From: Liolophura sinensis
Lineage: Eukaryota > Mollusca > Polyplacophora > Chitonida > Chitonidae
Assembly: GCF_032854445.1 (NCBI RefSeq)
Contig: NC_088302.1
Location: 14,255,338-14,319,337, forward strand
Direction: 5' to 3'
Length of the DNA: 64,000 nt
Shown here: positions 34,202-44,805 of the stretch, piece after piece
Layout of the letters: each line of letters opens with the position of its first letter
Position numbering within the stretch: position 1 is the stretch's first letter
The notes under the pieces: model-generated
What the model saw: only the letters and a program-made list of their open reading frames with translations
The model's database searches: none
Told to the model about the DNA's origin: nothing
Made by a program: the position numbers and the translations under genes

Positions 34202-35693
34202 ACATGGCTCTTACACTCACTAATTTTGTATTCAATGGGCTATTGAAATTTTCATGGACATTTGCTGGTAATGCATGCATGTGTAGTACAGCATTGTGGT
34301 CAGCTCATAAAACATTCTGCCGTGTAACCGTTATATGCATGCACTCGCTGGGAGGGCACATGCATGACTTAACAGTGCAGTTATAAGAAGGTAGGAGGAT
34401 ACAGATAAAATTGTCAGGATGATATGGGTTACACTTAACTGCATTGCTACAGCTGTGTCTTGCTGTACCATTAGAGTCAATTTGGCTCTCTGTCGTCGTC
34501 GACTATGTAATTTGGTCGCGTGTTCGAATCCAGCTTTCGCTGGACTTTAAGTCAAATGGTTTGTCAAGTATTTGTTCAACCATGGTAGTTTACTGCAGGC
34601 AATTCGGTTTCCCCCTCACATGAACTGGACCAAAGTTATGTAAATAAAACGCTGTTCATTATGGCGCTAAACATCAGTGAAATACATGATTGTTTATTTT
34701 ATTTATTCAAGTAAAATAATATTCTTCAATACATCGGTTAAGTGGAATGACCAACCAAACAAACATGTATAATTCATTTTACATACATATATATAGATAC
34801 ATAAATGCGTATTTCGACATTTCATTGAGCCTGCAGAAATGCTTTGTAATGATACATACGAACTGTTGCAGGGCCACATGCTTCAATTTTTGTATGCACG
34901 ACTACCCTTGTGTTACCGCAGGCTATACTCAAAAACGTAGAAAAACAAAGAAATACTGCTGCATTTTCATTTTGTCCGCCATGTGTTATACGGTAACACT
35001 TAATTGTTTAACGATATATTCTAAACTTTCAATGTAGCCTCGACTGAGTGACTTTCTTTTTATGTGTAAATTTTGTTTCCAGCTTCACGCACCATCAAAT
35101 TATATTTTGCAAAATTCTTCTAAACAAACCAAATACTAACAAACATCATCGTCCAGTAAACATCATGACATTGCATGGATTACATAAAACATCAGCACAC
35201 GTATACATCTGCACGGAGGCATAAAAGTAACATGGTGAAATATTTGGTAGAGGGAAAAAAAATTTTTTTTTGGAAGAGAATTTTTTTTAAGCTCCGACTA
35301 AATGGCCTCGAAATATTTGACTATTCATAAGGATTACGCTATAATCTCATCTATACACAGGGGGCTATTGCATGATTGTCAGTGCCATAATGCGTTTGCA
35401 AATTAACTTTTATCGCTTGCAAACTGTACTTTATCAGTCCAAAAACGTTCTTTTAGACGACGAGGAACGCCGACACGATTTATAGCATAACATCCAACAA
35501 TGTGGGATTATTATAAATAAGCATTCAGCCAAATAATACGATAAGACGTGTATATAACATCAAGCTGAGGCTTATGGTCCTAACCTATATATAGCTTGCC
35601 TTAGCTCCACCCTGGCTGGATTAAGTGCATGTATTCGAAAAGTGTCTCACATATAGTTGTTGCAGCTGAGATTGAAAGAACTCAACTAGTCTA

Positions 35694-36024
35694 CCGCATC
35701 GGGACCGGTAGATCCAGGATCAATCCTTGATCGAGTCACACCTAAGACTTTAAAAGAGGAAGTTGTAACTTCCTCGCTTGGCGTTCAGCATGAAGGGGAT
35801 AGTGCAACGACTGGTTGACCCGTATCAGTATAATGGCTCGGGCGGGGCGGCTTACTTGCCTTCGGTAAGTCGTCTCAGTGAAGCAGCACTAAATAAAAGA
35901 GCGGTGGAAATCCGTCCTGCAACAAGGAGGCACATTACACGTACATGCACCCTAATGATTCCTTCGTCGTCATATGACTGAAAAATTGTTGAGTACGACG
36001 TTAAACCCCAAGCACTCGCACTCA
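35694..36024 (+). mobile_element. SINE family B, full length, with target-site duplication
   Basis: Starts ccgcatcgggaccggtagat, B-box-like gatccaggatcaatcc, body agactttaaaagaggaagtt, and ends gttgagtacgacgttaaacc then ccaagcactcgcactca. Flanked by an exact 13-bp repeat, ctcaactagtcta, at 35681-35693 and 36025-36037. The small ORF inside (35778-35981) is SINE sequence. Confidence 0.88.
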
Positions 36025-38264
36025 CTCAACTAGTCTATATAAGGGCATGGCTGCACGCTGTATTTTGTATTTTATTTTTATTTAGTTCATATATGTCTCT
36101 CTGAAATCTGTTTATTAATAAGCTGCCTTGTTGATATATAGGAATGCATTGCCCGCCTAAAACAAGTCTAAAGCGGTGTACTCTTTTATTCTTTCAACAT
36201 CTCAGTGTTTCTGCGTAGACCTACCTAGTCGTGTCTGTCAGGCGCGACAGTTGTACATGTATATGAAGTTCACAAGCACTGTAGCGTGACAGCTGAAAAT
36301 ATGTGGTTTTTTGCACAGATTGGAATTGGCCAGTATAGGCGATCATGCCCATGTTATCCTTGTTCTTAATTTAAAATACAAGTAATTTTTCTACATATTT
36401 TAGTCAAAATATGTAGTTATCAGTGAGAGATGCTCGTCTGCCACATGGGCTGTTTCATGGCAAACGACATCGGCTGTTTGATGGGCCCCGACTTATGAAG
36501 CCGGGGATTAAAAAGAATATTTGTCTTCCCCAAAATTTTTTTGTCACCGCGTCATTTTGTTTTATCATCCAAAATTTTGTTTGCGTCTTCTAAAATTTTA
36601 ATTTTGCCATGTCACTTTACGTCTCCGTACCTCTGGGACATTGACCTTTGCCGCCTAAATCGGTTCGCACTCAATTATGAACAACCACAGACACAAAACT
36701 TTCGTTGAAGCATAAAGTTTCCACCTTTGTTAATTGACGTGGGTCAAGAATCATGGCAAGCTTTTTTCAGTTCATTAATATCTTTGTAGCATGAAGTTAA
36801 TTAGTATATGTAGCTAACGCCTCGCCCTTCTCACAACTAAGCGATTCATTGTTTTTGTTTACTGCGCATATATACCTGACATGTAATGTAGTCAGTCCAG
36901 CATGTAGGCGTGTCGGCCACTGGCATGAAGACTGTATTCAAATAACTTTAATCTTTTGATCTAGTTTCTCTCTTACGTAAATGTTGTTTGTGGCACATTA
37001 CCTCAACATATTTGTAACTTATTAAATGTTTACTTTACTTTTACATTTGTCATTTAGATGTCTGAAACATGCAAATTCGTAAGTTTTTTTTGATTGTTTG
37101 TTTGTTTGTTTGCCAAGTATACATGATCTACACTATTCTTTTGACGTCCTTGCGTTCTCTCGAAATTTCGCATTTTGACTTTCCCGCCATAAATTTTTTG
37201 CTCTGCGGAACTGGATGGTTTTTTCGAATTTTGAGAACGAATTGTTCACAACAGAACAGTTTCAAACCCGTGTTATTGTATTTATTAAATGTATTGTATG
37301 TATATGTAAGATACAAACTGTAAGTATGTACGTCTATTTAAAAAAAGCACTTACATACATATGTATACATGTACAGTTCTTTTTAGAAGTGCGTCATTCA
37401 CTCACCAAAGGCCGATTGTTTTCATTGAGCATTCAGGTCTCATAATTACAATAACTTTGAATGCTGTTTAAACAACAGTCAATGAATCAACGTGCACGCA
37501 TGAATATAAGGTATACCCGGTACATGCACCATGTATCATGCAAGGACTGCATGATGGCACAATGTTACAAACCTATCAGCTATAGGGTAAAAGCCCACGC
37601 TCTTTTTTGGGTGACAATGCAGGTTTGATTTTATTAATCTCAGTTAATTAGGATGATAGCTGCACAGCAGGAACAAGAGGTGAAATTTCGTTGCTTGATC
37701 TCGTTTCACAAAAATGTAGGTACAAAGTAAACCTCCTAACCAAAAGCCAGCGAGAGCTGGATTCGAGCCTGTGACAACAGGACAACGTTGTAAAGAGCAA
37801 AAAACAAGTAACGCCTATATGAATGAAAACAGAAAGGCACGCGCAATTGTCCGATCTTCTCTTCTGGTAAGACACTGTGGCGTATGCTTCATGCGTTGGT
37901 TCTCAGATCTGTAAGGCAGTTATGGGTTGAACGCTGTATATATGTTGTAGGGATACAGCTGGAAAAGAACAGTAAAAAGAATCTTATGGCCTATCTCTAA
38001 CTTAATGTCTGTATGTGGCAGTGTTGTCAGACAAGTATACCAGAGGTAACTCTTAGACCTGCATAATTGTGCGTCTATATGACATACAACATTGTTTTCA
38101 TGACAGAGAGATTTTGTTTGAATTTATGGTAGATTTAAGGTGCATCTAAGTGGCAGCGTGGATTTAGCGCATGTTAACGGTATAAAATATGAAATTTTAT
38201 TCGTGTCAGCACATAAATATGGCGAACACTATATACATGTACATTTCAAAAATCTGATGCCGAG

Positions 38265-38380
38265 GAGGCCTCCCTGGCCGAGGTGGTTAGCACGCCAGGG
38301 CGGCGGAGTGATACGGAACCTCCCACCAAAGCGGTCTCTGTGAGTTCAAGTCCAGCTCACCAATCAAATAAATAAATAAA
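38265..38380 (+). mobile_element. SINE family A with internal deletion
   Basis: The head (ggcctccctggccgaggtgg...tctgtgagttcaagtccagctc) is joined directly to the 3' end (accaatcaaataaataaata), so the whole central domain is missing. Confidence 0.85.
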
Positions 38381-38944
38381 CCTGTGAAATTGTGTCTCTA
38401 TTTAAATACAACATTGCTATCGTAACATGCAGCAGAGTGTTTCCTAGATTCACAATTTTTGGGTTGAATTTATTTATATTATAGTTTATTTCTATGTGAA
38501 ATTATGAAATTTTATTCGTGTTAGGATATAAATATGACAAACACTATATACATGTACATTTCAATAATCTGGAGGTGTAGCATCATATCTTAACAAGGCA
38601 AAACATAATAACGTGTGATGATCTTCTCTCAAAGTAAATTCCTCGGCAAGAGCTTGGTAAATCTCAACTATAAACTCAAAAGGCAAAATACATAAATGAC
38701 CGCTGATAACGGTGTCAGCTGAAAACGAATTAACGTTTATGTACCAAAGAAATTAAGGTTCATCCAGCGTATGGGGCACCCATTGACTATATACTATTTT
38801 CAGAAATGACCGTATAATGGGCTCTCCACGAAAGCTTCCTCTTCTATTGTGGCTGAACGCGGGATATGCGGGAAGGCTATGTTAGGGGTGGTATATCAAA
38901 AAGTAGTGCATGTATTGCATGTATGTGTGTGTGTATGTATGCAT

Positions 38945-39246
38945 ACTTGGAGTTTAACGTCGTACTTAACAATTGCTCGGCCATATGACGAAAATGAGTC
39001 ACTAAATGTGTGTACTTATACATATACTGCATCTTCTTGTGACAGGGCGAGCCTAAGCCGCCATAGCGCTGCCGCCACTGAAGTACTATACCGAAGACAC
39101 CAGACATGACACCCCACCCAGTCATATTATACATTAGCGACAACCGAGGAAACAACAAATACCATTTTTTAAAGTTTTTGGCATGACCCAAGCCAGGTTT
39201 TCCGACTTTGAATTGGACACTCTAACCAATAGGCCACCGAAGCGTT
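38945..39246 (-). mobile_element. SINE family B, near full length
   Basis: Reverse copy: starts ttggagtttaacgtcgtact (3' end of the SINE) and ends gactttgaattggacactct then aaccaataggccaccgaagc (tRNA-like head). No convincing target duplication was found. Confidence 0.85.
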
Positions 39247-39579
39247 CTGAATGTACTAAGCTGAAGCTTTATGCACATGTCAAAGCTTCACACTGACACG
39301 AGGGGGATGTTCCATTGTTGATGTACTGTGAACACATTCATCACCGTAAATTTCCAAATTCGCGACTTCAGTACTTTATGTCTTGAGCTGAAGTTTTGCG
39401 TTTCATCCAGACGCCATTAAAACACACGCATGGGTTCTGGTTATCATATCAAATCAATCAGTTATAAATAGCGGTCTATCGGCCAGTGTAGGCTATAAGT
39501 ACTTCGGCCTGATACATATCTGTATTTACACGATGAACTGGGCCAATGCAGCTATCGTCCACCTTAGATATGGACCTGT

Positions 39580-39618
39580 TTATTTCTTTATTTATTTGAT
39601 TGGTGTTTAACGCCGTAT
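39580..39618 (-). mobile_element. SINE family A tail fragment
   Basis: Only the last 39 bases of the SINE: tttctttatttatttgattg followed by gtgtttaacgccgtata. It lies just before the long AT tract. Confidence 0.7.
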
Positions 39619-39673
39619 AGTCGATTTAGACATACGTTGTGGCGAATATAGTTGTAAACCCGGAAGTTCAAAG

Positions 39674-39676
<3 letters not shown>

Positions 39677-39765
<89 letters not shown>
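39677..39765. repeat. (AT)n microsatellite, about 44 units
   Basis: Uninterrupted AT dinucleotides over 89 bases. Confidence 0.97.
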
Positions 39766-39766
<1 letters not shown>

Positions 39767-40594
39767 GCCTAGATATCTACTTTGTTTGCCTTCATTTTAA
39801 ACAGCTGTATAACTCCAATTTCAAGGTAACGCCAATTTCAAGGTAAAACTGTTGCTCGCATTGTTTTCTGAAGACCACGACGATAAAAGTGGGCGAACGT
39901 CAATGTAAACTGAAATATGATACTGTGAGATTTAAGTGTTTGAGATTTGAACATCTGCTTGGAAAAGTAGTGCTCTCAATTAATCATTGTTATACTCTTC
40001 CCATGTGTATTTACTTGTTTTCATGTTTGTTTAAACTACAAGTGATATTACTTATATTGTACTACATTGAAAATTTGTTTTCTTAAATATTGGATTGTAA
40101 ATATAAGGAGAGAGGCTAGACCCCTTTTATAAGCCAGAGAACAATGAAGAAACGGGCCAATGCTTGACTTGCATAAAACTGCATGATCCGGTCCCGATGT
40201 CCAATGCCGGACCAAGATCATTTTGCACACTGATGTTAAATAGGCCCCTTCGTTTTATGCACAAACGGTAAAAAAATCTGTCGGTATTTCTCTATTTATG
40301 ATCCTATGCAGGTGCCCCAGGCAGTAAATTCGGGAGTTCAAGTCTAACTCGAGTCAGTATTTTCAATGGAGAAATTTGTTTCGAATCTATTTACCTAAAT
40401 TGGTATGTTCAAAGTGTGCCTGTAGACTGAACGTGGATATATATATGGAAGCCGGATAGAGCCATCATCATGTCTGCTTCGTGGATTAGGGCTTTGCCCT
40501 TACCCAACTTCGTCATAAAAAGTCGGAGTAACATTACTAATTATTCAGTGGTCAGCAAAAATACTGCAGAGCAAGTCACACATCGCCTCGAGCT

Positions 40595-40660
40595 AGACTG
40601 ACCAATCACAGCATAACGTGTGGTAGATGAGAGACCTGCTGTGATTGGTTAAGCAAGTCT
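40595..40660. repeat. Short inverted repeat (possible hairpin)
   Basis: Left arm agactgaccaatcacagca and right arm tgctgtgattggttaagcaa then gtct are near-complementary around a loop of about 20 bases. Confidence 0.75.
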
Positions 40661-41970
40661 GGTGCGGTGGGAATGATAGGGGAATGAGATGTTACATACT
40701 GTATGTCGTACATGTTCCTCGAGCCACAAGCGTTGTACAGATGCAGACGTGCAGCTATAGATAAACAATGTAAAATTACATGTAAAATGCATGTTTTCTA
40801 TAATTTATATAATTTCTTGATGTTTAACTTTTCATTTATATGTTTCGTACATAATGTAACGGAGATTCCGAAATAGTGAAATACACGTCACCAAACATTT
40901 TTATTTGATATAGTTTGTCTTACTCCATAATATTTCACAAAAACGACAGATTACGAAACCGGACAAAGGAAACCCTCGAACCTAGTCTGGTACCAGACAA
41001 ACCTCCTGGCTATAGGCCGAAGCCATTTGCCATGTACAGGAATATCACACATTCATCGCTGCTCTGGTTTCGTCACACATTCGTCGCTGTTACTCTCTAT
41101 TTTCTTATATCTGTATGAATTGGGGGAAAATGTGGCCACGTTATTTATAAGAGGACTTAGATGTACATACTTAGTAAAGCTAGCACGTCGGAGATACCCT
41201 GTGCCTGTGAACACTTTGTATATTAATCCTACAGATAACTGAAATTGTTTTTAATTTGCCAGCCCGGAGACAGGATACGTCAGAGGTTAGCGAAGTTGCG
41301 ACGCTCTGGGGTAAAAACTGCATGATTCAGAAGCCTTGTCCCTGGTGCATATCAAAATAAATGAACTAATTTATTTATTTATAATTACGCGTCTAATAGC
41401 GCAACTAATTTTCTCAAGCATCTACTGTATGCAGTTTTGTATTATATGACAAATGGCGAGAATTATATAATTATTAAAAGATTTTTTTTATGAGTAAGGT
41501 CATTTGAGCAGACTGGTGTAGATAAATATGATTTATGTGTTTTCACATTAGAAAATAATAAATAAACTATGGAACATATATTAAATTATATATCTCATGA
41601 TTCGAAAAAGGGAGGTTAAAATCGACAATTGTAACAGTTACCACCGACAAAAACAATAATAAACATTACATAGAAAAATATGACTATTAAAATACAAAAG
41701 AGAAAAGTTATGACCTTGAAGGGAAGAATTTGAAAAGGCCCACGTCACTACCCCCAAGGCAAATTTCCAAAACACGTTCAACACAACCCTTCATATTAAC
41801 TGGAAAAGCACACTTACAGGATGGAATAATGTAAACCGAAACATGGAAGAGTTTTCAGTGATGAAGGAAAGGCGCTATTAAGAATGTTTTATAGGTGTGT
41901 AAATTTAATCTGCATATTAAAACTTTGTGCGATAATTAGTCTACAAGTTGTCGATAAAAGAAATGCAATA

Positions 41971-42225
41971 AGAGAAAAGTTTAGGTGAACTGACTGAAAA
42001 TTCTGAACTATACAACTGAGCTAATTCAACTCAGAAAACTTAGTCATATGACTAAGATCTGCTGAGTTATGAAACTCAACTGTTTATATTGTTGACTCAT
42101 TTACTTAGTTGAAGAAAATGTTTCATGACTCACCTGATCTGGTTATATGACTCAGTTTTTTTAGTTGAATTAGCTCAGTTATATTTCTCTGATTTTTGAG
42201 TGAGTTCACCCAAACCTTTCTCTCA
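41971..42225. mobile_element. Foldback MITE, about 255 bp
   Basis: Left end gagaaaagtttaggtgaact is the approximate reverse complement of the right end gttcacccaaacctttctct. The arms continue inward through actgagctaattcaact on the left and its complement agttgaattagctcagt on the right, about 85 bp each, around a diverged centre. No coding capacity. Such non-autonomous elements depend on a transposase elsewhere (family unknown). Confidence 0.82.
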
Positions 42226-42804
42226 GAGTGCGCTTGATTGCAACTGTGCACATATTCAACGTGGCAATTATATAACACGATGCGTATGTCGCCGTTATAG
42301 CCTCGGGTTAAGCGCATTTAGATGCATGTAATTAACATGAAGCTGGGTGCAAAAGATTCTGGTCACTCGGAGAATATTTCAGTTCTGCACATTTCTATAT
42401 GCATGGCGACCATATTAAAACAACTGAACAAACCAAAGAATTTCGTTTAAAAACTTATGCGAGTTTATATTTAAAGAGCTCTTACCTACACTTACCCACT
42501 TTGAAAAGCGGATGACAAGGTTTAGAGACTTAGAGCTGTCAATTAAAGAATTATCTTAGACATATCATATGTCGGATATAAAACAGATTGATGCTCATCA
42601 TGTTCAAACATACAAATAAAACAATAGCTTGTTATATTTCAACCATTCATTACACGCATATTGTTTCAAACGACATCGCCATGGCAACTCGAACCTTTCG
42701 GGTTCGTCAGCTTACGAAGCAGTATGCCCCTGCCCTAACTTACGTAGAATATACATGCTATATTATAACGCGATTAACCTATACATATCATAAACTAGTC
42801 CAGG

Positions 42805-42836
42805 GTACTGCGTAAACACCAATCAAATAAATAAAA
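42805..42836 (+). mobile_element. SINE family A tail fragment
   Basis: Only tactgcgtaaacaccaatca followed by aataaataaaat remains. Confidence 0.65.
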
Positions 42837-43107
42837 TGTGTCTGTCATGGACCGTAAAGTATGCTTGACGCAGCGTTGTAGCGGCTTTGTGAAAAAAAAA
42901 AACAGATGCCCCAGTAAAGATTTATCACCTGTTTTTTAGATTAGTTGTTATTTTCTTTTATCCAATGTCCCGGAAAACTGTGGTATTTTCCCTAACATAT
43001 ACCTTGCATAATTCAAAATTATAGCCAATAATTGATTCACCTGTGATTGTTATATGTGTATATGTTCCTATAGGTGAATATATGAAACTCTGGATTCTGG
43101 ACTACTT

Positions 43108-43236
43108 TTCGGCAGTACGTGGGACGGTCTTTCAGAAACCTGCGGATGGTTGTGGAGTCCCCCCTGGCTGACCGCCTTCGTATCATGACATATTCTTGAG
43201 TACCACGTAAAACACCAATCAAATAAATAAATAAAT
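43108..43236 (+). mobile_element. SINE family A, truncated 3' half
   Basis: Runs from ttcggcagtacgtgggacgg to caatcaaataaataaataaa. A deletion removes the conserved ccataatgctggccgcc part. Confidence 0.85.
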
Positions 43237-43592
43237 CATTCTGGAAAATAAGCAACGAACGTTTCCACGCGAACCCAAAGCACTGAATGTGTATGAATGT
43301 GTGTGAGAAAACGGTATACCCTACAACGTATTGACAAAAACAATGTTTTCATAGTAAACATAGCACGTAATTTCAATAACAAAAAATAGTGTATGTTTAT
43401 TATCCAATAGTAACGTAGAGCCTATCTCTCATGCACGGAGATCTTATCGCATGCACGTTCCATGGAGTAGTCTTACGTGTACGTGCATTGTGAAGGTTAG
43501 TATTATTTGATAAACAAGCGCTGGCAATTGTATGGAATTGTTTGGCCAAAATGTTTGAATTCAAGTTTCACAAAAAACCATAACGATTTATA

Positions 43593-43628
43593 TCTTTTTA
43601 TTTATTTATTTATTTATTTATTTATTTT
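43593..43628. repeat. (TTTA)n microsatellite
   Basis: Nine or so TTTA units. It may be an orphan SINE family A tail in reverse, since that family ends in (AAAT)n, but no SINE body is attached. Confidence 0.9.
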
Positions 43629-44375
43629 GTCACTTTGAAGTTGTGCGAATAAAGATATTATCAGTCAGATTACTTTACTGCAGACATTTGAAAAGCTCTG
43701 ACATCTGTATTTTATATAAAAGGAATATTCATTCTGATGCACTATGTTTTGCAAATGTTTTCTGCAACGTGCAATATAGTATCATAAAAATGTACTTATT
43801 TTGCTAGACGTATACATATATTAGGTATTACGAAATGCGATACTACTCAGACATTTTTCTTGTAGCCGTAAAGATCGCATTATAATTTATTTACTTGCAG
43901 AAGGTCATCGTAAAATATAACCAAAGTTGATCAAAAAGGTCAAAGCGAACATTCAGCTTCGCATCGACTTGGAATGTAATACATTTACCATATGCACAGT
44001 AGTATATAAATGCATGCAGTTTCAGATTTTTCCCAAACACAATTAAACAATGGTTTTTGCACGACATCGTCACCTGTAATCCCGCTCATCACGGTGTCAG
44101 AAAGTTCAAGCAGGCAAGTATCCATGGCCTCGACCTGGCCTAATGCATTTGTGTTTTTGCCCTTGACGATCTGCAGTCATTGGCTGAGCCTATGACCAAC
44201 CGCCAGAAGCGAGTCTGTAATCAAAGCATCGGCAACGAAGCGTGAAGCCGAAACACACCATCCGTTCTCAAGGCGACTCTGACTGGTTGAGGAGGTAAAA
44301 AGTTCAACTCATACCCACAATCTTCCTATCTGGCTGTGTCCTTTTTTATACAGGAAGTCGGTGATTGAAAAAGTG

Positions 44376-44382
44376 TATAAAA
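44376..44382 (+). promoter_or_regulatory. TATA box of tetraspanin gene
   Basis: TATAAAA lies 127 bases before the ATG at 44503. A start of transcription about 30 bases downstream (near 44405) would give a 5'UTR near 100 nt. Spacing and match are convincing but not proven. Confidence 0.7.
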
Positions 44383-44502
44383 TGCGGCATCTTGCTATGT
44401 AGTAATCATTCGAAACTCGACACACGACTGATATACAGGTCTGTAGTCCGCTGATATACTTGACCAGACGTTGTCTTCATCACTACAACTTCTTCCGCCA
44501 AC

Positions 44503-44805
44503 ATGTTCATGACATCCGGAGAGGAGTGCCCCAAGCCGGGATCTGCACAAAAGACCACAACGCTTCCTAAGCCGCTTTCCAAGCCGGAATCTAAGGAGAA
44601 CGCTGTCTGTCCCCACCCAGGCGTCTGCTCCACAGGTTTATCCTGTACTTCGTACCGTGAGATGCCTGATCCCTACATGCCCAAGAAACCATCCATCTTC
44701 CAGAGAGCCTTCAGCGTGGAGAGAACGGAAGGCTTCGCTGAGACCATTCACTTGACATATGCTTTCCGGCGCAACATCTTCCTGGCTTACCTCATTGTAT
44801 CAATG
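44503..44805 (+). CDS. Tetraspanin exon 1
   Basis: Encodes the unusual cytoplasmic N-terminal tail starting MFMTSGEECPKPGS, including CPHPGVCSTGLSC, and the start of TM1 (RRNIFLAYLIVSM). Donor gtatgt. Confidence 0.9.

Larger units (their letters stand above)
33801..35693. other. Intergenic, no gene seen
   Basis: Holds the family A SINE at 33961-34116 and a fragment of a third tRNA-like repeat near 34500-34560 (gtgttcgaatccagctttcg). The rest is AT-rich unique-looking sequence. Confidence 0.5.
36038..39676. other. Intergenic, no gene seen
   Basis: SINE remnants lie at 38265-38380, 38945-39246 and 39580-39618, and a tRNA-like SINE fragment in reverse near 37735-37775 (agcgagagctggattcgagc). 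No coding family is recognised. Confidence 0.5.
39766..44375. other. Intergenic, no gene seen
   Basis: Contains two foldback structures (40595-40660, 41971-42225), SINE pieces (42805-42836, 43108-43236) and a (TTTA)n run at 43593-43628. No exons are recognised before the tetraspanin promoter. Confidence 0.5.

Noticed and set aside
34500..34560. tRNA-like sequence with gtgttcgaatccagc
   Set aside because: B-box-like, but no cloverleaf or matching A-box arm is visible; a related piece in reverse lies near 37735-37775, so it looks like a third SINE-type fragment rather than a tRNA gene.
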